43,651 bases of DNA, from IMG/VR virus record IMGVR_UViG_3300010397_000025, positions 1 through 43,651 of that record, one strand, 5' to 3'. The notes under the pieces are model-generated. The model did not search any database. It was given only the letters and a program-made list of their open reading frames with translations, and was not told the origin of the DNA. Of the stretch, positions 21,784-28,199 are shown piece by piece. Source of the DNA: a virus. The translations under genes and the position numbers were made by a program. Within the stretch, counting starts at the first letter, position 1. Every line of letters begins with the position of its first letter.

Positions 21784-22004
21784 CTCGTGCTGGCCTTGCA
21801 CTCGACGCACCTGGCGCGCGAACCGCCCCAGCTCTTGGCCTTGTGCCCGCACTCCAAGAGCACGGTGTCGGCCTGGAACATGTTGAGGTGCATCGTCAAG
21901 TTCGAGACCACCTTGCGCAGCGGTGCGCCCTTCTTCTCGGCGCCGAGTCCGCCGGGGCCGATTGAGCCGCCCCTCTTCATGTGACGGTCGCTGATCCACC
22001 CCAC
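21768..22004 (-). CDS. Small Cys-motif protein (78 aa)
   Basis: GTG 22004 is preceded by GGGAGGGACG, a strong ribosome site inside the 34-bp repeat. A Gly-rich basic N-terminus precedes LLECGHKAKSW and CVEC, a likely zinc-ribbon. It ends in SGAPK like the 61-residue neighbour. Confidence 0.68.
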   Translation of the reverse strand: MGWISDRHMKRGGSIGPGGLGAEKKGAPLRKVVSNLTMHLNMFQADTVLLECGHKAKSWGGSRARCVECKASTSGAPK

Positions 22005-22038
22005 GGCTACGTCCCTCCCTTCGTATCGGGGGCGGCTG
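22005..22038. repeat. 34-bp exact repeat, copy 2
   Basis: Second copy of 21392-21425. Here the run of purines serves as ribosome site for the next gene. Confidence 0.93.
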
Positions 22039-22243
22039 GGGCGGTCTCGGCGAGATACCGATCGCCCTTCTCGGTGATGCCGAAGGTCTGCGAGCATCCG
22101 GGCAGCAGCTCGACGTAGCCGAGGCTGGCGAGCACCTTCGCTACGTTTAGGTCGCCGCCGAACAGCTTGACGGGATCGTCATCTGCGCAGAGCCGCAGGA
22201 TCCGAACGCACCCCCCTGGCAGACCGCGCTTGGCGCCGCTCAC
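22007..22243 (-). CDS. Unknown protein, winged-helix-like (78 aa)
   Basis: GTG 22243 in a GTGA junction. The pattern NVAKVLASLGYVELLPGC, then FGITEKGDRYL resembles the recognition helix and wing of a small winged-helix protein. It ends in APDTKGGT. Confidence 0.62.
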   Translation of the reverse strand: MSGAKRGLPGGCVRILRLCADDDPVKLFGGDLNVAKVLASLGYVELLPGCSQTFGITEKGDRYLAETAPAAPDTKGGT

Positions 22244-22255
22244 TTGGGGGCTCCG
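22232..22255. repeat. 24-bp exact repeat, copy 2
   Basis: Second copy of 21760-21783, again spanning a GAPK stop and an MSGA start. Confidence 0.9.
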
Positions 22256-22425
22256 GTGGGGGTGGTGCTGAGGGGCGAGGCCGGACCGTGCTCGTCGAGC
22301 AGAGCCGACACTTCATCCTCAATCAGGTTGAGCAGCATCGTCGACCAGCCTGCGAAATGAGCCTCGTGGATTCGCCGTAGCAGGTCCAACATCGCCGCCT
22401 CCCCCGTCGGCTTAGCAGCGCTCAC
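22240..22425 (-). CDS. Small protein, unknown (61 aa)
   Basis: GTG 22425 overlaps the stop of the upstream membrane micro-protein. It is helical, with LLRRIHEAHFAGW and LNLIEDEVSALLDEHG. The latter resembles the end of the 97-residue protein at 26567 (EWSALLDKHG), so the two may share an ancestor. Confidence 0.6.
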   Translation of the reverse strand: MSAAKPTGEAAMLDLLRRIHEAHFAGWSTMLLNLIEDEVSALLDEHGPASPLSTTPTGAPK

Positions 22426-22529
22426 GGCTGCTCCGTGGGGGTGGGGGCGATGAGTTCCCCGACGCCAATGCCAGCAGCGATGGCGACGGCGGCAATGCAG
22501 ATTGTGATTCCGACGGCGACGATGATCAT
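22422..22529 (-). CDS. Membrane micro-protein (35 aa)
   Basis: ATG 22529 has a strong GAGGAGAT ribosome site. The peptide starts at once with a hydrophobic span (MIIVAVGITICIAAVAIAAG) and ends in a short Pro/Thr tail. It may act as a small membrane protein. The GTGA overlap couples it to the next gene. Confidence 0.65.
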   Translation of the reverse strand: MIIVAVGITICIAAVAIAAGIGVGELIAPTPTEQP

Positions 22530-22618
22530 GGTCTATCTCCTCGTCTCATGGGGTGGCCTGATTCCGCCGCGCCCGCCCCGGTCGTGCCGGGGCCAGCGTC
22601 GTCTTGTGGGCTGTCGGG

Positions 22619-22825
22619 CTACTCTTGCGCCGCCGCGTCCGCGATCACGTTGTGGCACTTCGTCCGCGCGGCCTGGTTGCCGCGCAGGGCTCGTTCGCAA
22701 ATTGCTACCTGCTCCGCGTCGCCGGCCTCGCCGGCCTCTCTCTGGAGCTGGAGAATCTGCGCGTCGGTCACCTGCTCGCCGTTGTCACCGGCCACAATCC
22801 CCTCGATCGTCGTCGCGTTGGTCAT
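22619..22825 (-). CDS. Small acidic helical protein (68 aa)
   Basis: ATG 22825 with a GGAGAG ribosome site. The pattern VTDAQILQLQREAGEAGD, then AICERALRG and VIADA matches a widespread small phage protein of unknown role. Its transcript would start downstream of the partial GGACA site near 22887. Confidence 0.7.
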   Translation of the reverse strand: MTNATTIEGIVAGDNGEQVTDAQILQLQREAGEAGDAEQVAICERALRGNQAARTKCHNVIADAAAQE

Positions 22826-22886
22826 CGTCGTCTCTCCTCGTCTCGTCTCCGGCCCCATGCCGTCGACTGGTGAATTCTAGGATATC

Positions 22887-22899
22887 TGTCCAGGAAATT
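22887..22899 (-). promoter_or_regulatory. Partial GGACA-type site
   Basis: On the minus strand an AATTTCCTGGACA half lies 5' of GATATCC; the second half is one base short. It is between the DUF932 gene end and the next gene's start. Weak match. Confidence 0.35.
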
Positions 22900-22912
22900 G
22901 GGGTCTCATCAG

Positions 22913-22946
22913 CGCCGGCCCTACCGGCGGACGGGCTTGCGCCCGT
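22913..22946 (-). terminator. Tandem GC hairpins after the DUF932 gene
   Basis: CGCCGG/CCGGCG (22913-22929) and ACGGGC/GCCCGT (22931-22946) lie just past the DUF932 stop. No T-run follows on the minus strand. Confidence 0.4.
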
Positions 22947-22953
22947 TTCGACC

Positions 22954-24036
22954 TCAGGTGGGGATTTTGTCGAGCAACTCCCCGGCTTTCGTCTCCAGCG
23001 CCACGCGCTCATCGGTGTGGGCGATGTCGTGGGCCACGTCTGTCAGCCCCTGGACGAGGCCCCACACCGTGCGCGGGTTGTAGCTGCGCGGGTCGGACTG
23101 AGCCGCGTCGTACGCGGCGCCAGCTACCTTGGTCGTGAAGCCCCGGGCGCGCAGCCAGTCCTGGACGTCGGCGCGCGACTTGCCGACCTCGATGGCCTTT
23201 GCCGAGCGGATGGTTGCGGCCATGGACGCGGTCGAGGACTGCGCGTAGGCGTTGAGCTGCGGTACGGCGCGCGCCACGAACCGGTGCGGCCCGCCCGACG
23301 TATGGCGGATGGCGAGCTGCCGGAAATCGCGCTGACCCCAGATGATGCGGTTATCGCAGACGTAATCGTACGTGAACGTGGCGATCCCGAACGTCGCGGA
23401 TCCGACCTCCGAATTCCAGACGTAGACGCCGCGCTTGATGGACTCACCATCGACGTCGATGGTGGATTCGTTGACCAAGAACATGAACACGTCACGGTCA
23501 CTGGCGTAGAGGGTCGTGGCACGCTTCGGGTCGCGAGCCGAGTAGGTCGCGGACGGCACGCGCCACCTGGTCAAGTCGACGTTGTCGCGCACGGCGCGGA
23601 CCACGTCCGCATCCCAAATGCGGCCATAGGTCGGCGAGGTGAGGGCAGACACCGAGACGTGTCCATTGCGCCGGATGAGCAGTTTCGCATCGTTGCCCTC
23701 GTCCGAGGCCGTTTCATGGCGCTCCATGGACCATTGCAGCGGAATCGCGGCCAGCTCGGCGGGGAGGGAGCGGAGGTATCCGGCCGGAGCTTTGGCGCGC
23801 TGGCACAGTTGGCCGAAGCTCCAGTGCGTGAGCTGCGCCCCGAGCCCCACACCATCGGTGAGCGCCATCTCGCCATCGGGCAGGGGGCAGAGCTTGAGCA
23901 CGTCGAGCGCGACGGACCGCTCCGAGCATTCCGCCTTACGGGCCTGGACCCGCGCGTACAGGTCGTCGACCGAGAGAAATCGCTGGTCATCGGGCCGAGT
24001 GGCCCATTCGTTCGAAGCGCGCATGTCATTGCTCAT
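22954..24036 (-). CDS. DUF932-family protein
   Basis: 360 residues from ATG 24036, chosen because AAAGGA lies upstream. Near residue 190 it has the family signature SDRDVFMFLV, then RGVYVWNSEVG, ATFTYDYVCDNRIIWG. DUF932 proteins occur in phages and plasmids, often near anti-defence or DNA-metabolism genes; activity unknown. Normal length. Confidence 0.85.
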   Translation of the reverse strand: MSNDMRASNEWATRPDDQRFLSVDDLYARVQARKAECSERSVALDVLKLCPLPDGEMALTDGVGLGAQLTHWSFGQLCQRAKAPAGYLRSLPAELAAIPLQWSMERHETASDEGNDAKLLIRRNGHVSVSALTSPTYGRIWDADVVRAVRDNVDLTRWRVPSATYSARDPKRATTLYASDRDVFMFLVNESTIDVDGESIKRGVYVWNSEVGSATFGIATFTYDYVCDNRIIWGQRDFRQLAIRHTSGGPHRFVARAVPQLNAYAQSSTASMAATIRSAKAIEVGKSRADVQDWLRARGFTTKVAGAAYDAAQSDPRSYNPRTVWGLVQGLTDVAHDIAHTDERVALETKAGELLDKIPT

Positions 24037-24087
24037 TGGCGTGTCCTTTCGCTGCATGGTTGCGATGGCTCAATCTGGCCTCGTCAG

Positions 24088-24105
24088 GTGCCGCAAACAC
24101 GGCAC
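24088..24105 (-). terminator. Hairpin GTGCCG-N6-CGGCAC
   Basis: Perfect 6-bp stem in the gap between the DUF3761 and DUF932 genes. It could attenuate or process the transcript; no T-run. Confidence 0.3.
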
Positions 24106-24130
24106 GACGCGGGCGGACCCGCGTTTCGGC

Positions 24131-24376
24131 CTACTTGTACTCGGTCTTACGCTCGTGGCTCTTCACTGGCGAGCCGTCGGCCCACGCGGCCACTCCCCCA
24201 TGACCCGAGCAGGCTCCGCGCTTCTCGCCGGTCGGATGCCAGTAGGTCTTGCCATCGCGGCACGTCGCCGTGAGGATTTTGCCGTGCTCGTCCTTCTGCG
24301 GCTCGGCCCCGAGGGCCGGGAAGGCGGACAACGTGGCCAGGAAAAGGGACGCGACGATGACGATTCGGTTCAGCAT
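24131..24376 (-). CDS. Secreted DUF3761 protein
   Basis: 81 residues with AAAGGAG ribosome site. Residues 1-23 are a signal peptide (hydrophobic core then ALG/AEP cleavage). The mature part has TATCRDGKTYW, RGACSGHGGVAAW, the DUF3761 pattern. This is a small periplasmic or secreted domain of bacteria. A phage copy could alter the cell surface or act in superinfection exclusion. Confidence 0.8.
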   Translation of the reverse strand: MLNRIVIVASLFLATLSAFPALGAEPQKDEHGKILTATCRDGKTYWHPTGEKRGACSGHGGVAAWADGSPVKSHERKTEYK

Positions 24377-24391
24377 GGGGTAGCTCCTTTG

Positions 24392-24493
24392 TTAGAAGGT
24401 CGACAGAGGTTTACGGACAAAGAACACGGCAAAGGCTGAGCAGGCTCCCGAACCAGACGTTCGGACGATGGGGAGCGCGAGGATAGGTTTCAC
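24392..24493 (-). CDS. Hydrophobic micro-protein (33 aa)
   Basis: GTG 24493 has a good GAGGGAG ribosome site. The peptide is hydrophobic with two short Val/Ile/Phe runs separated by a Gly/Ser turn and ends KPLSTF. Possibly membrane-associated. Confidence 0.5.
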   Translation of the reverse strand: MKPILALPIVRTSGSGACSAFAVFFVRKPLSTF

Positions 24494-24503
24494 GGGCTCT
24501 CCC

Positions 24504-24686
24504 TCAGTAGCCGAGGATGGCCTGCACCTCGGCAACGGTGCTGGCGTAGTCAATGATGCTGGCCTCGGCGCCCCACACAGTGCCAAACGAGACGATGCGC
24601 AGGATCCCATCGGGCATTACGTCGACCCGCACGACACCGTGGGAGCGGATCCACTCAATCAGCCTCTCCATCCCAGCGCTTGTCAT
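24504..24686 (-). CDS. Small protein, unknown (60 aa)
   Basis: I choose ATG 24686 (MTSAGMERL) rather than ATG 24710, which would lie inside the operator half-site. Residues are mixed alpha/beta, ending IIDYASTVAEVQAILGY, a tail I have seen in small phage proteins. It is the first leftward gene after the CTCTACAC array and probably controlled by it. Confidence 0.6.
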   Translation of the reverse strand: MTSAGMERLIEWIRSHGVVRVDVMPDGILRIVSFGTVWGAEASIIDYASTVAEVQAILGY

Positions 24687-24695
24687 GACCAGTGT

Positions 24696-24818
24696 CTCTA
24701 CACATATCATGCCATACTCTCTACACGGAGTCGACCCGAGCGAACCGCGGCCTAGTGACGCACCGAGGACAAGGAACTGTGTAGAAAGGGTGGCAGTAGC
24801 CGCGTAATGCTCTACACA
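24696..24818. promoter_or_regulatory. CTCTACAC operator array
   Basis: Copies at 24696-24703, 24719-24726, GTGTAGA at 24779-24785 and CTCTACACA at 24810-24818. They lie between a leftward gene and the rightward HTH gene, the expected place for a genetic switch. Confidence 0.65.
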
Positions 24819-24976
24819 GATAGCGCAAGAGCTTACGCACCCAATCCGCCGGCCCCGACTCGAAGCACGGTCGCGTCAGTGCATCAGCAGGCGAGTTGGC
24901 GCGATAGGTCGGCCAACCCGGCAGGCCAGATTCCCACCCCCTAGCTCGTCACGCAGTCTCGCTCTAAGCTCCCTGT
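24711..24976. other. Divergent control intergenic region
   Basis: 266 bp with no convincing gene. It holds most of the CTCTACAC array; no clear -35/-10 pair was found for the rightward HTH gene. Confidence 0.5.
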
Positions 24977-25264
24977 ATGAACGCGCGCGTGCGCAAGCTG
25001 CGGCAGTGGTACACGCCAACGGAAGTGGCCAACGTCCTGGGGCTCACCAGGCAGCACGTCTGCCAGCAGGTGAGGGAGGGACGCATCCCAGCGATTCAGA
25101 CGGGGAAGCGAGCCTGGCACGTCACCAGGGACACGGTGCTGAGCCTCGCAGAGGAGAGACTGGGCAAGCAGGCTGCGCGGTACCTCGAAGCAAGCCAGCG
25201 CCAGCCAGCTACTACTACACCGAGAAGACAAGACGCCGCGATACCAGGTAGAGCCGGAAAGTAA
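24977..25264 (+). CDS. MerR/excisionase-type HTH protein
   Basis: 95 residues. Residues 10-57 form a DNA-binding HTH_17-like domain: YTPTEVANVLGLTRQHVCQQVREGRIPAIQ then a W-containing wing (KRAWHVTRDTV). Such proteins serve as excisionases or immunity repressors. The C-terminus is basic. It stands alone in the rightward direction between the CTCTACAC array and two GGACA-type sites, so it is a candidate regulator for either motif. Confidence 0.78.
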   Translation: MNARVRKLRQWYTPTEVANVLGLTRQHVCQQVREGRIPAIQTGKRAWHVTRDTVLSLAEERLGKQAARYLEASQRQPATTTPRRQDAAIPGRAGK

Positions 25265-25306
25265 CTCGCTCGCCACATCCCAGGGGCTTCTCCCATCCCC
25301 CTTCCT

Positions 25307-25319
25307 GGACAGCCTGTCC
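25307..25319. promoter_or_regulatory. GGACA-N3-TGTCC palindrome (perfect, spacer GCC)
   Basis: Perfect intergenic copy 42 bp after the HTH gene, followed by CGCAATT. Confidence 0.7.
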
Positions 25320-25597
25320 CGCAATTCGCCTCCACGATACTGGACACGCCGTACGTGATTCCGCGCACTTAGCTCGTGACGCAACGTGAGAAGTGTTCCC
25401 AAACCCCCGGGGAAATGTCCGTCATACTGGACGCAGGCGCGCAGTTCCCAAGCCCTGGTCTCCGCACCAACCGAACGCCTCGCGATTCAAGGCGCGACTG
25501 GCTCCAGCAATTACGCGCACTTACGCTGCTAATGTTCCACGGACGCAACCCGTGCTGTCTGGCGTCAACGTAATAGCTCAATGATTACGCATATTTT

Positions 25598-25610
25598 GGC
25601 CACGTTGTCC
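25598..25610. promoter_or_regulatory. GGACA-N3-TGTCC-like site, one mismatch
   Basis: GGCCACGTTGTCC, with AT-rich flanks on both sides (ATATTTT and GATAATAT), in the non-coding region. Confidence 0.6.
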
Positions 25611-25778
25611 GATAATATCCCATTATGTCAACTCGGCGCTGTGTGTAGCCTGGCTTACGTTGACTGGGGGGCATGATGGGGTGGGGGAAAGAAGGGCTCG
25701 CTGATCCCAGTGTATTTGGCTCCCAGGTAATTTTACCCTCCCGTGAATCCTTTCTACACACCGCCCATCTAACCGCCC

Positions 25779-26195
25779 ATGCCGACGAGCTGGGCCGAAT
25801 GGAAGTCGCGGGAGATGCTCGAAAAGTGGGGCGGTCTTTCGGAAGACCCCATCAGGCGTTTTGTCGAGCAGGCCATCCGCGAGACCATTGAGAAGTGCGC
25901 CCAGGAGGCCGAACTGTCGCGTATCAGCGCTGGGTTTCGGTGCCCAGCTAAGGCAGGCCCGGCGGACGCCATCGGTTACGCGGTTGGCTCAGCCGCACAC
26001 GCCAGGCGGCTGGCGGCTTCGAGTGGCGTATCCGCTGGCGAGCAGGGGCCTGGGATGCTGGGCCATGAGGTGGCGGACAGGGTCGAGGCGGGATTCAGCT
26101 TCAAGTGCGCCATCTGCCGCGAGACGCATGACTTCGGTCCCAATGCCATCGGCTCATGCCCGAACTGGGGCAAGCCTGGCTATCCAGAGCCGTAA
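25779..26195 (+). CDS. Unknown protein with Cys/His motif (138 aa)
   Basis: An amphipathic helical N-terminal half (IRRFVEQAIRETIEKC), then a C-terminal CAICRETHDFG...SC set that could bind zinc. Upstream TTTACC-17-TACACA includes a TCTACACA motif copy. Convergent with the next gene, 8 bp between stops. Confidence 0.62.
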   Translation: MPTSWAEWKSREMLEKWGGLSEDPIRRFVEQAIRETIEKCAQEAELSRISAGFRCPAKAGPADAIGYAVGSAAHARRLAASSGVSAGEQGPGMLGHEVADRVEAGFSFKCAICRETHDFGPNAIGSCPNWGKPGYPEP

Positions 26196-26203
26196 GTGTC
26201 GGC

Positions 26204-26428
26204 CTAGGCTCCGAGCCTTCTGACTGACGCAGCGAAGGCGAGCCCGAACGACACGCTCGATGTCGACTGCAACACCTCGCTGTCGAGTCGGACGCGCTCT
26301 TGGTCGCCGTGGCAGCGGGCGACGAACACGACCTGGAGAAGCGCTTGGTCTTTCTCTTCGGTGAAGCTCTCCACGGGGGTTCCGCAGACAGCGCATGTCG
26401 GCCTGCTCTTCAGGTGCTTCGCTCCCAC
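26204..26428 (-). CDS. Small Cys-motif protein, paralogue of the 86-aa protein at 28196
   Basis: 74 residues from GTG 26428 with GGAGGG upstream. CAVCGTPVESFT, then VARCHG 25 residues on, matches CRRCRVPVETFT...DATCHG of the protein at 28196, so these share a domain: three Cys and a His for zinc. Function unknown; the second copy sits right before terminase. Confidence 0.62.
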   Translation of the reverse strand: MGAKHLKSRPTCAVCGTPVESFTEEKDQALLQVVFVARCHGDQERVRLDSEVLQSTSSVSFGLAFAASVRRLGA

Positions 26429-26456
26429 GCCATCCCTCCGAGTTGATTCCGGTCTG

Positions 26457-26570
26457 CTAGGTGCCGCGCCCGCGACGAAACAGGCCAGCCGCATAGGCGA
26501 TGGTGGCGAGGCTGATGGTCACGCCGATGATCAGCAGGCCGATCGCCGACCGAATCGAACCGTCGCTCAC
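26457..26570 (-). CDS. Membrane micro-protein (37 aa)
   Basis: GTG 26570 overlaps the upstream TGA. After SDGSIRS the peptide has one predicted membrane span (AIGLLIIGVTISLATIAYAA) and a basic RRGRG tail. Confidence 0.6.
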   Translation of the reverse strand: MSDGSIRSAIGLLIIGVTISLATIAYAAGLFRRGRGT

Positions 26571-26860
26571 GGCATCCTCCCGTGCTTGTCGAGCAGGGCG
26601 CTCCACTCGTCGTAGAAGTCCGTCGCCTTCAGGGCGCCGCTCACCGCCACATCCGCGCGCCTAAGCATATCCAGCATGGCCGGAGCGTCCGCGATGAGGG
26701 CGGCGTCGGCATTGCTATGCGCGTAGATGTATTCGGCGTCATTGGAGCATCCCAGGATGTCGGCGCCGCGGGCGTCCTTAAGCCCTGCGGGATCGACGAA
26801 TCTGCTCTCCGACGGCGGCTTCCATTGCCACGGACCCGGGCTCGGCTTCTCGTCGCTCAT
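26567..26860 (-). CDS. PGPW-motif phage protein (97 aa)
   Basis: ATG 26860 in an ATGA junction. SPGPWQW near the start, ADAALIADAPAMLDML in the middle: the pattern of a widespread small phage protein (Ea22-like region) of unknown role. The C-terminal EWSALLDKHG resembles the 61-residue protein at 22240. Confidence 0.72.
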   Translation of the reverse strand: MSDEKPSPGPWQWKPPSESRFVDPAGLKDARGADILGCSNDAEYIYAHSNADAALIADAPAMLDMLRRADVAVSGALKATDFYDEWSALLDKHGRMP

Positions 26861-27048
26861 TGTCTCGTCTCCCAGCGCTGTCCGCGAAGCTCCATTAGGC
26901 GACATTCGTCGATGACGATGCCGTCGACCACGAAGCCGCCGAGCTTCAGATGTGCCCGGTCTACCGTCCCCTGTCGGTAGCCGAACAACCCTGTTGACCG
27001 CCCAAGCCAGCGCTTCGTCAGTACCTTCTTCGCCTGCCGCTTCGTCAT
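26857..27048 (-). CDS. Small basic protein (63 aa), leaderless
   Basis: ATG 27048 lies 7 nt from the -10 of a leftward promoter, so the mRNA probably starts at the ATG. Very basic N-terminus (TKRQAKKVLTKRW), no known domain. First gene of a four-gene coupled set. Confidence 0.58.
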   Translation of the reverse strand: MTKRQAKKVLTKRWLGRSTGLFGYRQGTVDRAHLKLGGFVVDGIVIDECRLMELRGQRWETRQ

Positions 27049-27055
27049 TGCAAAC

Positions 27056-27084
27056 TCTCTACACTGGTCTCACCCGGTTTGCAA
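27056..27084 (-). promoter_or_regulatory. Leftward promoter with CTCTACAC motif
   Basis: -35 TTGCAA (27079-27084), 17-bp spacer, -10 TAGAGA (27056-27061). The motif copy 27057-27064 overlaps the -10. Confidence 0.5.
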
Positions 27085-27088
27085 GGCG

Positions 27089-27104
27089 GCCTGCTCATTT
27101 GAGC
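27089..27104. promoter_or_regulatory. Inverted repeat CTGCTCA-TT-TGAGCAG
   Basis: Perfect 7-bp arms between two divergent genes; a possible operator for the sigma-4-like gene. Confidence 0.45.
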
Positions 27105-27125
27105 AGTCGCTGTTATGTGTAGGGG

Positions 27126-27377
27126 GTGCATTCCTGCGGCGTTGAGCTGCGCCCGTGCCCCTACACGGCCTGTCGCCATCACCTTGCGAATGGCGAGGGG
27201 GAGAAGTTCGCGCGCCGACAGGACTGCTCCGAGAGCTGCTCGCTCGACGTGGCCGAGAGGGGCGGCGCGACGCTGGAGACGGTCGGCAAGATTCTGGGCC
27301 TGACCCGCGAGCGCGTTCGGCAGATCGAAACCCGCGGCGTGAGGCGAATCGGCCGCCTTCTGGAGCACGCGCGATGA
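27126..27377 (+). CDS. Sigma-70 region 4-like regulator with Cys-rich N-terminus
   Basis: 83 residues from a GTG (27126); a stop codon immediately precedes that frame. Residues 4-38 hold Cys at CGVELRPCPYTACRHHL and CSESC. Residues 48-78 match sigma region 4.2 (GATLETVGKILGLTRERVRQIE). This resembles a small sigma-like family I know from Myxococcota-type genomes. It lacks region 2, so it would act as a -35-binding co-activator rather than a full sigma. It heads the late operon, so it may be its switch. Confidence 0.75.
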   Translation: MHSCGVELRPCPYTACRHHLANGEGEKFARRQDCSESCSLDVAERGGATLETVGKILGLTRERVRQIETRGVRRIGRLLEHAR

Positions 27378-27748
27378 GACCAGAGTCCCCAGGGCTCACA
27401 GCCCTTCGAGAGGCCGTCTTGCGTGTTCAGGTGCGCGCCGTCAAGGCGGCCGAGAAGGCCATGCTCGAGCAGGGCGAGGACGGATACGACGGCTCGGGCG
27501 ACATCCCCTGGGAGAAACGCTCAACCCGCGTCGCCATCGGCGTGATGCTCGCGGCGAAGGCGAGCGAGGTCATCAAGGAACAGGCGCCGACCAATGTCCC
27601 GTCGTTCGGCCTGCTCGTGATTCGTGACCGCATCGAGAGCAAGGAAGAATGGGAGCGGCTCGCTGCCGAGGTCGATGCCGGGCCGAAGGTCATCGAGGCG
27701 AAGGTCGTGAGTGAATTGCCGGACAGCCTGTCCGGAAAGGATGAATAG
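27374..27748 (+). CDS. Unknown; small-terminase candidate (124 aa)
   Basis: ATG 27374 in an ATGA junction. Predominantly helical, with RVAIGVMLAAKASEVIKE and KEEWERLAAEVDAG. It lies three short genes before the large terminase, a reasonable place for a small terminase subunit, but no HTH is evident. Its last codons contain a perfect GGACA palindrome. Confidence 0.6.
   Translation: MRPESPGLTALREAVLRVQVRAVKAAEKAMLEQGEDGYDGSGDIPWEKRSTRVAIGVMLAAKASEVIKEQAPTNVPSFGLLVIRDRIESKEEWERLAAEVDAGPKVIEAKVVSELPDSLSGKDE
27721..27733. promoter_or_regulatory. GGACA-N3-TGTCC palindrome (perfect, spacer GCC)
   Basis: Perfect copy, preceded by GAATTGCC and followed by GGAAAGG. Spacer is identical to the 25307 site. 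It lies just ahead of the terminase module. Confidence 0.65.
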
Positions 27749-27750
27749 CC

Positions 27751-28023
27751 ATGTGCTTTATCTCTATGGTGATGGACCACTACAGCACAACGTTCCCGCA
27801 GCAACAGCCTACGTGGACCGTCACGTATGAGCCATCTGAGACCGAGCGCCTACGCAAGCTGATCGACGAGTTCAAGGAGGCCGTGGAGGCTGCCAAGAAA
27901 CTCGACGTTCTGACGAATCAGCCTGACTGCGTGGACCCCGAGAAGGCTAAGCTCGAAGAGCGCGTCGCGGAGCTGGAGAGGCAGCTCGCGAAGGCTTGGA
28001 AGCCGCGCAGGCGCCGCAAATGA
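27751..28023 (+). CDS. Coiled-coil protein (90 aa)
   Basis: ATG 27751 with AAGGA upstream. A short N-terminal stretch is followed by a heptad helix (ETERLRKLIDEFKEAVEAAKK) and ERVAELERQLAKAW, then a PRRRRK tail. Likely oligomeric; DNA-packaging or regulatory role possible. Confidence 0.62.
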   Translation: MCFISMVMDHYSTTFPQQQPTWTVTYEPSETERLRKLIDEFKEAVEAAKKLDVLTNQPDCVDPEKAKLEERVAELERQLAKAWKPRRRRK

Positions 28024-28199
28024 AGCTCTCCCACGCTGCCGAGATGCTTCGCGGTCAGGTCATGGCGATGAGCGACCGTGTGAAGCTCATTCAGCCCGAC
28101 GATGCCGACCTGGAGGCACTGATTGCGCTCAGCATGGAGGCCGCGAAGCTCGTGGACGAAATCGCGGCCGTGGCGACCGGGAAGAGGCCGAAGGGGTGA
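28020..28199 (+). CDS. Small helical protein (59 aa)
   Basis: ATG 28020 in an ATGA junction and GTGA to the next gene. Amphipathic helix pattern (HAAEMLRGQVMAMSDRVK). Unknown. Confidence 0.58.
   Translation: MKLSHAAEMLRGQVMAMSDRVKLIQPDDADLEALIALSMEAAKLVDEIAAVATGKRPKG

Larger units (their letters stand above)
25265..25778. other. 514-bp non-coding control region
   Basis: No convincing gene. It holds a perfect GGACA palindrome (25307-25319), a near-perfect one (25598-25610), an inverted repeat GTAAT/ATTAC near 25570, GGTAA/TTACC near 25727, and a promoter-like TTTACC-N17-TACACA before the gene at 25779. It is locally AT-richer than most of the window; an origin or immunity region is possible. 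Confidence 0.55.

Noticed and set aside
22575-22605. GC-rich hairpin CCCCGG/CCGGGG as a terminator
   Set aside because: No T-run on either side and it lies inside a translated operon.
25376-25573. A 65-codon frame in the non-coding control region
   Set aside because: No ribosome site, no domain, and it lies among operator-like sites; not enough support.
25673-25891. A 72-codon frame starting ATGATGGGG
   Set aside because: Overlaps the better-supported gene at 25779 and has no domain or sound start.
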